Notes under the pieces: model-generated
What the model saw: only the letters and a program-made list of their open reading frames with translations
Told to the model about the DNA's origin: nothing
The model's database searches: none
Source: Nonomuraea turcica
Lineage (GTDB): Bacteria; Actinomycetota; Actinomycetes; Streptosporangiales; Streptosporangiaceae
Reading direction: 5' to 3'
DNA length: 64,000 bases
Assembly (NCBI RefSeq): GCF_030718205.1
Contig: NZ_JAUZQF010000003.1
Span: 62,001 to 126,000, forward strand
In this document: positions 17,410 to 25,608 of the stretch, piece by piece
Position numbering within the stretch: the first letter of the stretch is position 1
Layout of the letters: each line of letters begins with the position of its first letter
Translations under genes and position numbers: made by a program

Positions 17410-19425
17410 ATGCGTGGCCTACGTGCGTCCGCAGCCGTTCTGACCCTCGTCATCGCGACCCTGACCGTCGCGGAGCCGTCCGCCCCGGCGGTCGCCGGGC
17501 CGGGCGATCCCGAGCCGGCCTCCCTGGTCACGCTCTCCGTCCCGGACCGGGCCGCGATGGAGCGGCTCGTCGCCTCCGGCGCCGACCTCACCCACCGGGT
17601 ACGCCCGCAACTCGACGGCAGCGTCCAGGTCGACGCGGTCGTCACCCCCAGCCAGCTGACCGCGCTCCGTGCCCTCGGCGCGGCCCTCGCACCGCAGACC
17701 CCGCCCCAGACCCGGTCGACGCCTGCGACGGCGGTGGATCAGATCGTGATCGAGCGGGCCGTCTGGTACAAGTCCCGCGACGGGTACTTCCTGTCCGTTG
17801 AGGCGTCCAGCAGCCTCGCCCAGGCCGCCGCGCTCACCGTCACCTGGCAGGGCGGCCAGGCCGAGATGGTGGCGTACGTGGACGCGGGCGCGTACCTTGG
17901 CCATCAGCTCAGCACGCCGGTCCCGGTCACGGCCCTGCCGCGCTGGATCACCGTCACGTCGGCAGGCGGCGGCAAGGCCGAGGCCCGGGTCAGCACATGG
18001 CCCGACGGAGAGCGGCCCGACCCCACCGGACCCGGCTACCAGAAGGACTTCGTCACCCAGTACATGCCGCCGGCCCAGCTCAATGAGCGCATCAAGGCCC
18101 TGCACCGGCGCTATCCCAAGCTGACGGAGCTCATCACGCTGCCGTACCCGACGAACGGCTACCGGCGGCACGCCCAAGCCCAGCTGGGCACCCCGCCCGC
18201 GGCCGCCGTCGTGATCACCTCGGCCGCCTACGGCTCCGAGGGCGGCAACGATCTGGCCGTCGAGCTGGTCGACCCCGGCGCTCCCGGCCGCGCCCTGCAG
18301 GTGACGGTGAACGGCAAGCTGATCACCGTCAGCCTGGCCACCGACGGCTCGGGCGCCTTGACCAGCACCGCCGCCCAGGTGGCCGCCGCGATCAACGCGA
18401 TGCCCGGAATTCCCGTCCGCGCCTCCACCTACCGCACCGACCCCGGCGCGGGAGTCATGGCGCCCGCGCCGCTCACCCAGCTCAGCGACTTCCTCAAGGC
18501 CCCGGCCGACGTCGCGCGGGGACCGGCGACGGTGCTGGCCCTGCGGATCGGCGCGCACCGCGACGGCTCGCGCACCGGCGTGCTCGCCTACGCCCAGGAG
18601 CACGCCAGGGAATGGGTGACACCGCTGGTCACGATCGAGGCCGCCGAGCGGCTGCTGCGCAACCACGCTCGCGACACGGCCACGCGCCGGCTGCTCGAAC
18701 GCACCGACATCTTCATCGTGCCCACCGTCAACCCCGACGGCGCGAACTACAGCTTCTACGACTTCGCCGCCCAGCGGAAGAACATGACCAACCACTGCCC
18801 GCCCCAGCAGGCCGACCCGGCGCTGCGCAACACCTGGGGCGTGGACGTCAACCGCAACTACGCCGTGGGATCGCTGTTCGACGGCTACTTCGGCGCCTCG
18901 GCCAACTGCCAGAGCGGCACGTACGCCGGGCCCGGTGAGCACTCCGAGCCCGAGAGCCGCAACGTCATCTGGCTGGCGCAGAAGTACCGCAACATCAGGT
19001 TCGCGATGAACGTGCACAGCTACGGCGGGTACTTCATGTGGCCGCCCGGCGCGTACAAGCTCGACGGCCGCGTCACCCTGCCCCGCCCGACCCCGCAGGA
19101 GGAGGCGTACTTCCTGCGCTCGGCCCGCACCATCGAACAGGCCATCGCCGCAGAGCGGGGCACGGTCATCTGGCCGCAGCAGACCGGACCGGTGACCGAC
19201 GTGCTCTACTCGGCGGCGGGCAACTCCGCGGACGAGCTCTGGTACGACTACGGCGTGTTCGGCTGGGACTTCGAGGTCGGCGCCGACCTGTGGGACCCGC
19301 AGACGCGCACGTGGGAGGGCGTCGGCTTCCAGCCGCCGTTCAGCGAGGGCCACGAAGAGGCGCTGGAGTTCGCCACCGGCCTGATCTCACTGATCGGGGT
19401 GGCGGCCGACTACCGCGAGCCCTGA
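17410..19425 (+). CDS. Secreted M14 family zinc carboxypeptidase
   Basis: 671 residues from ATG 17410 (GGAGGA just upstream; the in-frame TTG at 17398 is rejected). Sec signal peptide of about 30 residues. A propeptide-like region leads to the catalytic domain. Zinc ligands H398 and E401 (QEHAREW) and H536 (NVHSYGG), substrate Arg in VDVNRNYA, catalytic Glu622 (WDFEVGAD). A segment of about 110 residues (roughly 262-372, containing LQVTVNGKLITVSLATDG) splits the N-terminal half of the peptidase fold, which is unusual for classical M14. Likely digests extracellular peptides; it follows a peptide-type transporter but has its own expression unit. Confidence 0.93.
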   Translation: MRGLRASAAVLTLVIATLTVAEPSAPAVAGPGDPEPASLVTLSVPDRAAMERLVASGADLTHRVRPQLDGSVQVDAVVTPSQLTALRALGAALAPQTPPQTRSTPATAVDQIVIERAVWYKSRDGYFLSVEASSSLAQAAALTVTWQGGQAEMVAYVDAGAYLGHQLSTPVPVTALPRWITVTSAGGGKAEARVSTWPDGERPDPTGPGYQKDFVTQYMPPAQLNERIKALHRRYPKLTELITLPYPTNGYRRHAQAQLGTPPAAAVVITSAAYGSEGGNDLAVELVDPGAPGRALQVTVNGKLITVSLATDGSGALTSTAAQVAAAINAMPGIPVRASTYRTDPGAGVMAPAPLTQLSDFLKAPADVARGPATVLALRIGAHRDGSRTGVLAYAQEHAREWVTPLVTIEAAERLLRNHARDTATRRLLERTDIFIVPTVNPDGANYSFYDFAAQRKNMTNHCPPQQADPALRNTWGVDVNRNYAVGSLFDGYFGASANCQSGTYAGPGEHSEPESRNVIWLAQKYRNIRFAMNVHSYGGYFMWPPGAYKLDGRVTLPRPTPQEEAYFLRSARTIEQAIAAERGTVIWPQQTGPVTDVLYSAAGNSADELWYDYGVFGWDFEVGADLWDPQTRTWEGVGFQPPFSEGHEEALEFATGLISLIGVAADYREP

Positions 19426-19436
19426 GCGAACTCGCG

Positions 19437-19474
19437 CAAGGGCTTCTCGGCGGCCGGCCGCCGAGAAGCCCTTG
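19437..19474. terminator. Bidirectional terminator
   Basis: Perfect 38-bp palindrome: CAAGGGCTTCTCGGCGGCC and its exact reverse complement with no spacer. It lies between the converging M14 and SDR genes, so it can end both transcripts. Confidence 0.88.
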
Positions 19475-19495
19475 GCCGGCACCCAGGCCGAGGGC

Positions 19496-20251
19496 TCACG
19501 GCATCCATTTGCCGCCCGCCACGTCGATCGTAAGCCCCGTGATCCACGAGGAGGCGTCAGAGGCGAGGAAGGCCGCCAGGTTGGCCACGTCGAGCGGCGT
19601 GCCGAGCCGTCCCAGCGGATGCTCGGCCAACATGCGCTCCTTGAACTCCGGCGGCATCCGGCCCTCCAACCGCTCCGTCATGATCGCCGAGGGGGAGACG
19701 CCGTTGACCCGGATCCCCACGGGCCCCAGCTCGTGCGCCAACTGCCTGGTCAGCGCGACGACACCGGCCTTGGCCACTGTGTAGGCCGCCGAGGCGCCGG
19801 TCGGGGTGCGGGCGGCCAGCGACGACATCGTGATGATGGAGCCGCTCGCGCGCTCGCGCATCCCCGGCAGAAAACTCTTCAGCACCAGGAACGTCGAGGT
19901 CAGGTTGGCATGCACGGTGGCATGCCAGTCATCCTCGCTGATCTGATCGATCGGTCGCGGTATGCCGGTGCCGCCGCCGGCGAAGATCGCCAGCACGTCG
20001 ACGCGGCCGAGCCGCCGCTCCACCTCCTCGCGCATCGCTTCCACGGCCGCGAAGTCGGTGCCGTCTGCGGCCACACCGATGGCCGCGTCACCGACGTGTT
20101 TGACCGCGGAGTCGATGGCGGCGGGGTCACGCCCGTTGACGGCGACCCGCATGCCCTGCTCGGCAAAGACCTTGGCGGACTCCCGGCCGATGCCGCCTGA
20201 ACCGCCGGTGACCAGCGCCACCTTGCCCTGAAGATCCGGATACATCATCAT
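19496..20251 (-). CDS. Short-chain dehydrogenase/reductase
   Basis: 251 residues from the first of three consecutive ATGs at 20251, with a GGGG stretch close before it; the longer open frame upstream reads like non-coding sequence. TGGSGGIG cofactor motif (15-22), NGRDP suggesting NADP preference, triad S143 or S144, Y157, K161, and a C-terminal SSWITGLTIDVAGG. Closest in style to 3-oxoacyl-ACP reductase-type SDRs that act on varied alcohols. No operon partner with clear meaning, so the substrate is open. Confidence 0.9.
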   Translation of the reverse strand: MMMYPDLQGKVALVTGGSGGIGRESAKVFAEQGMRVAVNGRDPAAIDSAVKHVGDAAIGVAADGTDFAAVEAMREEVERRLGRVDVLAIFAGGGTGIPRPIDQISEDDWHATVHANLTSTFLVLKSFLPGMRERASGSIITMSSLAARTPTGASAAYTVAKAGVVALTRQLAHELGPVGIRVNGVSPSAIMTERLEGRMPPEFKERMLAEHPLGRLGTPLDVANLAAFLASDASSWITGLTIDVAGGKWMP

Positions 20252-20427
20252 CGCACCCCGTTCTGCCTGAGGAGTCCACGCTCTCTCACCCCAAGGCTCG
20301 CGGCATCGGGCACAGGGCGCATTCCAGGGTGCGCCTGGAGGAGCGCGAGCACCGCATCCGGCGTACTCCACAGGTTGTAGGCGATTGGCGTGCGCGGGTC
20401 GTCGCTCTTGTGCGGTGCCGCGATCAG
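20248..20427 (-). other. Possible gene remnant between SDR and phosphatase
   Basis: In the gap a minus-strand frame reads RTPIAYNLWSTPDAVLALLQ followed by AHPGMRPVPDAASLG, with coding-like third-position GC, ending at a TGA that overlaps the SDR start. No ATG or GTG start exists in frame before the stop upstream. It may be the tail of a lost gene or chance. I do not recognise the family. Confidence 0.25.
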
Positions 20428-21788
20428 GCACTCTTCAGATAGTCACGGACTCCATCGCCGCGCGTCGCCGTTCCGGGGCGCCACTCCACCAGGAGCACCG
20501 TGGCGTCGTCCTGGAGCCAGCCGTGCTGGTGGTCGAGGATGGTGTTGATCAACCGGCGCAGCGTCTCGGGAGCCGGCACGCCGTCGGCCTCCCGCTTGAT
20601 GACGAAGTCGATGAAACGTCCCAGCCCGAACAGCTCGCCCTGCGGATCCTGGGCCTCGATCACGCCGTCGGTGTAGAGCAGCAGCCGGTCACCCGGCTCC
20701 AGCTGGTAGCGGCCGAGCTCGGTGGGCAGACCGAGGCTGAGCCCCATCGGCGTCCCGAACACACCGTCCAGCGTGGCGACCGGCTGGCCGCGGCGCAGCA
20801 CCACCGGCGGGGGATGGCCTCGGTTGGCCCAGGTCAACCGCCCGGTACGGGTGTCCAGGTCGGCCAGGATGCCGGTGGCGAACCGGGTGGCGATGAAGTG
20901 GTCGGCGATCGCCTCATCGATGGCCTCACCCGCGGCAAGGACATCGGCCCCCTCACGGCGGTGTTTGCGGAAGCAGCCCATGGCGATGGTGGCGGTGAGG
21001 CCGGCCGAGGTGTCGTGCCCCATCGCGTCGAAGATCGCCAGCCGTAGCACGTCGCCGTTGAGCGCGAAATCGTAGGCGTCGCCGCCCACCTCGTACGCCG
21101 GCTCCAGCGCGGCGCTGACCACGACCCGGTCGTTGGCGAACGTCGCGCCGGGCATCAGGTTCCACAAGACCTCGGCGGACAGGGCCATCGGCCTGGTCCG
21201 CACGAGCTGGGCGTACACGTCGCTGAAGGGGCGCTTGCTCTCGATCAGCAGGGCGACGAGGGCGGCCAGCCGGCTCACCCGCGCCAGGACGGCCTCGCCG
21301 GCGTGGGGGACGATCACGCCGAGCACGCCGATCCGGTCCGTGCCGTCCAGCAGTGGCATCCACAACCGCCGGGGCCCGTCGTCCAAGGGCTCGCCGGTCT
21401 CGGCCGCGGCGGTGGCGGTGCGGGCCTGGACCGGCTCCACGCCGCGGAAGGCCTTGCCGGCGACGGTGGTGTCGATGGGGATGCGCTCCAGCGGGTTGCC
21501 GGCCTCGTCGTGCTGGCCCGGCAGCGGCACGAGGAACTGCTGCTGCAAGTCGGCCACGTAGAGCATGGCGTGCGCGAGCCCGGCCCGGCCGGCGAACTCG
21601 GCGACCAGGGCGGGCAGGTCCTCCAGCGAGGCCAGGTGGTTGGCACGCAGCAACCCGCCGAGCATCTCCTCGTCCACACCCGGCGTGCCGCACGGCGGCC
21701 CTCCGGCACGGTCCTCTGACGGACCGTCCGGCGGTCCCGCGTCCCGGTCTCGTAGCGGGCCGGTCTGCGCCCCCTCCTCGCCCCGCAT
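20424..21788 (-). CDS. SpoIIE-type PP2C phosphatase with GAF-like sensor
   Basis: 454 residues. Residues about 45-195 look like a GAF-type sensor (LPALVAEFAGRAGLAHAMLYV, RIGVLGVIVPHAGE). Residues about 215-445 are a SpoIIE/PPM phosphatase: EVGGDAYDF, FDAMGHD, ANRGHPPP, LLYTDGVIEA and DDATVLLVEW, with all metal-binding Asp residues present. In actinobacteria such proteins dephosphorylate anti-anti-sigma factors and so release stress sigma factors. No anti-sigma partner gene lies beside it. It is probably monocistronic. Confidence 0.92.
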   Translation of the reverse strand: MRGEEGAQTGPLRDRDAGPPDGPSEDRAGGPPCGTPGVDEEMLGGLLRANHLASLEDLPALVAEFAGRAGLAHAMLYVADLQQQFLVPLPGQHDEAGNPLERIPIDTTVAGKAFRGVEPVQARTATAAAETGEPLDDGPRRLWMPLLDGTDRIGVLGVIVPHAGEAVLARVSRLAALVALLIESKRPFSDVYAQLVRTRPMALSAEVLWNLMPGATFANDRVVVSAALEPAYEVGGDAYDFALNGDVLRLAIFDAMGHDTSAGLTATIAMGCFRKHRREGADVLAAGEAIDEAIADHFIATRFATGILADLDTRTGRLTWANRGHPPPVVLRRGQPVATLDGVFGTPMGLSLGLPTELGRYQLEPGDRLLLYTDGVIEAQDPQGELFGLGRFIDFVIKREADGVPAPETLRRLINTILDHQHGWLQDDATVLLVEWRPGTATRGDGVRDYLKSA

Positions 21789-21834
21789 GACGTCCCACCC
21801 CCGATCAAGGACGTCTTACCCGGCCGGAGGCCTC

Positions 21835-22869
21835 TCAGGCATGCTCTGAGCAGGTCACGTCCGCCGTGGAGCCGCGGACGATCAGTTCGGTGGCCAGCTC
21901 GACGTGGTGGGAGTCGACCCGTTCCCCGGCCGCCAGGCGCAGCGCGGTGCGCAGGGCGACGCCGCCCATCTCCCGCAGCGGCTGGCGTACGGTGGTCAGC
22001 GGCGGCGAGGCCATCCGGGCGATCTGGGTGTCGTCAAAGCCCACGATGCTGAGGTCCTCAGGGATGCGCAGGCCCCGCGCCCTGGCGGCCTCCATGACAC
22101 CGAGCGCCATCTCGTCGCAGCCGGCGAAGATCGCCGTCGGCGGCTCAGGCAGGCCGAGCACGGCCGCGCCGTGCTCCAGTCCGACCTGGTAGCGAAACTG
22201 CCCGAACCGCGTGTAGCCGGGCAGCACGGGCGCCCCTTCGGCCTCCATGGCGGCCCGGTAGCCGTGCAGCCGCGCCTGGTTGCAGGCCGCGGTGGTGGGG
22301 CCGCCGAAGTAGGCGATGCGCCGGTGCCCAAGGGAGAGCAGGTGCTGGGTCGCGGCCACCCCGCCGGCGAAGTTGGTCGAGCCGACGCTGGTCGCGCTGG
22401 TATCCGGCAGGTTGAGCGGGTCGATCATGACCAGCGGCAGCTGAACGCGGGACAGAGCGGTCAGCTGCCGCGTGGTCAGCTCGTGGCACGTGACGGAGAT
22501 CAGCGCCCGGCGCCCGGCGTCGGCCAGGTGGCGGGCCCACGCGGCGGGGTGGTCGATCTTCTTCCTGACGCTGACGACGACCCCGACGCCGAGCTCGGCC
22601 CCGGCCGTGACCACGCCCTGGATGATCTCTGTGGAGTAGGCGTTGAAGTCGTCGTCGAACTGCACCTCGACGGTGTCCGTCACGGCGGTCTCGCCCCGGC
22701 GCGGCGACAGCGCGACATAGTCGTGCTCCCGCAGCAGCGACTCCACCAGAGTACGGGTCGCCGGCGCCACGTCGCTGCGGCCGTTGAGAACCTTGGACAC
22801 GGTCGCCACCGACACGCCGGCCGAGGCCGCGACGGTGGCCAGCGTGGCGCGTCTGGGACTGGCCGCCAT
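21835..22869 (-). CDS. LacI family regulator of the GH3/transporter locus
   Basis: 344 residues from ATG 22869 (GGAGGG 5 nt before). HTH at the N-terminus (TLATVAASAGVSVATVSKVLNGRSDV), then a periplasmic-binding-like effector domain (VMIDPLNLPDTSATSVGSTN, HLLSLGHRRIAYFGGP, AIFAGCDEMALGVMEAAR, IVGFDDTQIARMASPPLTTV). It lies 10 nt after the GH3 gene on the same strand. Palindromes of LacI type lie at 25300 and 25478 before the GH3 gene and the divergent binding-protein gene, the likely targets. The inducer would be a disaccharide released from plant polymer. Confidence 0.93.
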   Translation of the reverse strand: MAASPRRATLATVAASAGVSVATVSKVLNGRSDVAPATRTLVESLLREHDYVALSPRRGETAVTDTVEVQFDDDFNAYSTEIIQGVVTAGAELGVGVVVSVRKKIDHPAAWARHLADAGRRALISVTCHELTTRQLTALSRVQLPLVMIDPLNLPDTSATSVGSTNFAGGVAATQHLLSLGHRRIAYFGGPTTAACNQARLHGYRAAMEAEGAPVLPGYTRFGQFRYQVGLEHGAAVLGLPEPPTAIFAGCDEMALGVMEAARARGLRIPEDLSIVGFDDTQIARMASPPLTTVRQPLREMGGVALRTALRLAAGERVDSHHVELATELIVRGSTADVTCSEHA

Positions 22870-22879
22870 CAAATCCCTC

Positions 22880-25261
22880 CTACTCATCGACCGATACGGG
22901 GGTGACGAGGCGCCGGTCGTGCCCGACGATCCGCGTCGCACCCGTCAGGCGCACGACGCCCCGGCACGGCAGGTCGGCCGCCGACCTACCGACGAACACC
23001 TCGACGTCCCCCGGCTCCACGATGCGCCTCAAGTCGCGTCCGGTGAAGGCCGTCCGGTCGGCGTGCACGCGGAAGCTCACGCGGGTTTCGCCTCCTGGCT
23101 CCAGCGGGACCCGCGCGAAACCGGTCAGCTGCCGGACCGGCCGGGTCACCTGGGCGACGACGTCGTGCAGGTAAAGCTGGACGACCTCGTCGCCGGCCCG
23201 CCCGCCGGTGTTGCGCACCCGTACGCTCACCGTGAACTCGCCGTCCGTCGGCACCTCGGCGTCGCTGATCCGCAGGTCGTCGACCTCGAACGTGGTGTAG
23301 GAGGCCCCGTGGCCGAACGGGAACAGCGGCGTCGGGTCGAGGTTGCTGATGCCCTGGCTGTCGGCGCCCAGCGGCGGCTGCAGGTAGGTGCCCGGCTGGC
23401 CGCCGTGCCCGCGCGGGATCTGCACGGGAAGCTTGCCGGAGGGCTGGATCCGGCCGGACAACACGCCGGCGAGGGCGGCGCCGCCCTCTTCGCCCGGCAT
23501 GAACGCCTGCACCAGCCCGGCGCCGAGCTCGTGCGCCTCGCCCAGCGCGTACGGGCGGCCGGACACGACGACCACGACGACCGGCGTGCCGGTGGCGGCC
23601 AGCTCGGTCAGCAGGTCCTCCTGCACCCCGGGCAGCCGCAGGTCGTCGGCGTCGCAGCCCTCCCCGGACGTCCCGTGGCCGAACATCCCGGCGAGGTCGC
23701 CCACGGCCACCACGCACAGGTCCGCCCCGCGGACCGCGGCCGCCGCGGCGGCGAACCCTGAGCGGTCCTCGCCCCGCACGTCGCAGCCGCGCTCGTGGAC
23801 GATCTCCGCGTCCGGCAGCTCGGCGCGCAGCGCGTCGAGGAGGCTGGGCGCCTCGACGCCGAGCCCGAGGCCGGGGTGGCGGGTGAGCACGTGGTTGGGG
23901 TAGGAGTAGCAGCCCATGAACGTCCGCGGTTCGTCCGCGCACGGCCCGATGACCGCGACCCGCCGGAGCCCGGGACGGAGCGGCAGCGCGTCACCGGCGT
24001 CGAGCAGCACGATCGACCGCTCGGCCAGCTCACGCGCCAGCGCCCGGTTGCCCGGTGAGTCGAGGTCCACGGCGGCGGCCCCGGCGACGGACTTCTCCGG
24101 CGTCCAGTCGGGGTCGAGCAGGCCGAGCTGGACCTTCTGGGTGAGCAGGCGGCGTGCCGCCCGGTCGATCAGCGACTCGGGGATCTCCCCGCTGCGCACC
24201 CGGTCAGCCAGGTGCTGCCCGAAGCCGAGCGTGTCGGGCAGCTCGACGTCGATGCCGGCGCTCAGCGCCCGCACGCCGGCTTCTTCGGTGTCGGCGGCGA
24301 TCTTGTGCATGGTCGCCAGGAACGGGACCGCCCAGTAGTCCGACACGACGGTCCCGGTGAAGCCCCACTCCTCGCGCAACACCTCGGTCAGCAGCCAGGG
24401 GTCCGCCCCGGCCGGCACGCCGTCCACGTCGGAGTAGGAGTTCATCACCGACCGCGCGCCGCCGAGCGCGATGGCCGTCTCAAACGGCGGCAGGATCATG
24501 TCCATCAGCTCGCGCCGTCCCATGGGGACGGGGCCGTGGTTGCGGGCCGCCCGCGAGGCCGAGTATCCGGCGAAGTGCTTCAGCGTGGCGATGACCCCGG
24601 CGTTCTCCAGCCCGCGCACGTAGGCGGCGGCGAGCATCGAGACGAGGTACGGGTCCTCGCCCATCGTCTCCTCGACCCGCCCCCACCGGTAGTCGCGCAC
24701 CACGTCCAGGACCGGCGACAGGCCCTGGTGCACGCCCACGGCCGCCATGTCCCGCCCGATCGCGGTGGCCATCCGCTCCACCAGGCCGGGGTCGAACGTC
24801 GCCGCCCACGCGATGGCCGCGGGATAGACGGTCGCCCCGTACGTCGTGAACCCGGTCAGGCACTCCTCGTGCACGATGGCCGGGATGCCGAGCCTGGACC
24901 GCTCGACGACGGCGTGCTGCAGCCGGACCACCTCGGCCGCGCCCTCCTGCGCCGTCACCGGGGCACTGCCGTGCACCCGGGTGATGTGACCAAGCCCGTG
25001 GCGGATCGCCTCGTCGAAGGGAACCGTCCCCGAGGCCGCGAACACGTCCTGCATCGGCGCGACGTTCAACGTCTCGGCGTCGTCATCCACCGGCTCATGC
25101 CGCATGTCGTTGCCGATCCACCGGCTGCCGAGCTGGCCGACCTTCTCCTCCAGGGTCATCTCCTGAAGGAGGGCATCGACCCGGTCGGCCACGGAAATGG
25201 TCGGGTCCTGCCACGGACGCAGCACACCGTCCACCGCGGGCGTCCGATCTACAGCCGTCAT
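22880..25261 (-). CDS. Glycoside hydrolase family 3 (beta-glucosidase/beta-xylosidase)
   Basis: 793 residues from ATG 25261 (AAGGAG 6 nt before). No signal peptide, so it is cytoplasmic and would hydrolyse imported oligosaccharides. Two GH3 domains and a C-terminal fibronectin-like domain (about 685-765). Nucleophile D308 in GTVVSDYW; the KHFAGYSAS motif and the LPLRPGLRRVAVIGP start of the second domain are clear. Layout (LacI, GH3, divergent binding protein and two permeases) resembles Streptomyces xylobiose or cello-oligosaccharide loci, so xylo- or gluco-oligosaccharides are probable substrates. Confidence 0.92.
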   Translation of the reverse strand: MTAVDRTPAVDGVLRPWQDPTISVADRVDALLQEMTLEEKVGQLGSRWIGNDMRHEPVDDDAETLNVAPMQDVFAASGTVPFDEAIRHGLGHITRVHGSAPVTAQEGAAEVVRLQHAVVERSRLGIPAIVHEECLTGFTTYGATVYPAAIAWAATFDPGLVERMATAIGRDMAAVGVHQGLSPVLDVVRDYRWGRVEETMGEDPYLVSMLAAAYVRGLENAGVIATLKHFAGYSASRAARNHGPVPMGRRELMDMILPPFETAIALGGARSVMNSYSDVDGVPAGADPWLLTEVLREEWGFTGTVVSDYWAVPFLATMHKIAADTEEAGVRALSAGIDVELPDTLGFGQHLADRVRSGEIPESLIDRAARRLLTQKVQLGLLDPDWTPEKSVAGAAAVDLDSPGNRALARELAERSIVLLDAGDALPLRPGLRRVAVIGPCADEPRTFMGCYSYPNHVLTRHPGLGLGVEAPSLLDALRAELPDAEIVHERGCDVRGEDRSGFAAAAAAVRGADLCVVAVGDLAGMFGHGTSGEGCDADDLRLPGVQEDLLTELAATGTPVVVVVVSGRPYALGEAHELGAGLVQAFMPGEEGGAALAGVLSGRIQPSGKLPVQIPRGHGGQPGTYLQPPLGADSQGISNLDPTPLFPFGHGASYTTFEVDDLRISDAEVPTDGEFTVSVRVRNTGGRAGDEVVQLYLHDVVAQVTRPVRQLTGFARVPLEPGGETRVSFRVHADRTAFTGRDLRRIVEPGDVEVFVGRSAADLPCRGVVRLTGATRIVGHDRRLVTPVSVDE

Positions 25262-25299
25262 CTGCTGCTCCTTCAAGGCGATGTCCACCGTGATGTTTT

Positions 25300-25311
25300 C
25301 GAAATGTTTCG
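25300..25311. promoter_or_regulatory. LacI-type operator before the GH3 gene
   Basis: CGAAA-TG-TTTCG, perfect half-sites, 39-50 bp before the GH3 start. Shares AAATGTTTCG with the site at 25478-25490. Likely bound by the LacI protein encoded at 21835-22869 (inference). Confidence 0.6.
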
Positions 25312-25429
25312 GCGTTGTGAGTGACCTGTGAGCGAGACCTCCTCGGCACCAGATGACCAGTTGAACGCCGCGCCAGAGTACTTTACACAGGCCCTTTGTG
25401 AATAGGGAGAGCGCCAGCTCCGGCGGGTC

Positions 25430-25458
25430 TTGACAGGCACAGACCCGAAACTTAGATT
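25430..25458 (+). promoter_or_regulatory. Strong sigma-70-like promoter of the binding-protein operon
   Basis: TTGACA at 25430-25435, 17-bp spacer, TAGATT at 25453-25458. Expected start near 25465, giving a leader of about 145 nt before GTG 25609. A LacI-like site follows at 25478, in the usual place for a roadblock operator. Confidence 0.75.
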
Positions 25459-25477
25459 GGCGGACCACGCGGCATGT

Positions 25478-25490
25478 CGCAAATGTTTCG
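25478..25490. promoter_or_regulatory. LacI-type operator before the transporter operon
   Basis: CGCAAATGTTTCG, a near copy of the 25300 site with one extra base in the left half, and flanked by GTCG and CGAC. About 20 bp downstream of the -10 box. The imperfect left half lowers confidence. Confidence 0.5.
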
Positions 25491-25608
25491 ACAAGCTAAC
25501 TCTGAAGGAGAAGCGCAGGCGACGGCTCCCCCGGCCGGCCGCCCACCCCATCCGACGATTCAGGAGCCGCGCGGCCAACCCCCCCGGCGTTCAGTTACGG
25601 AGATCAGC

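Noticed and set aside
15573..17645. Long minus-strand frame opposite the binding-protein gene
   Set aside because: Crosses a strong terminator and shows no domain.
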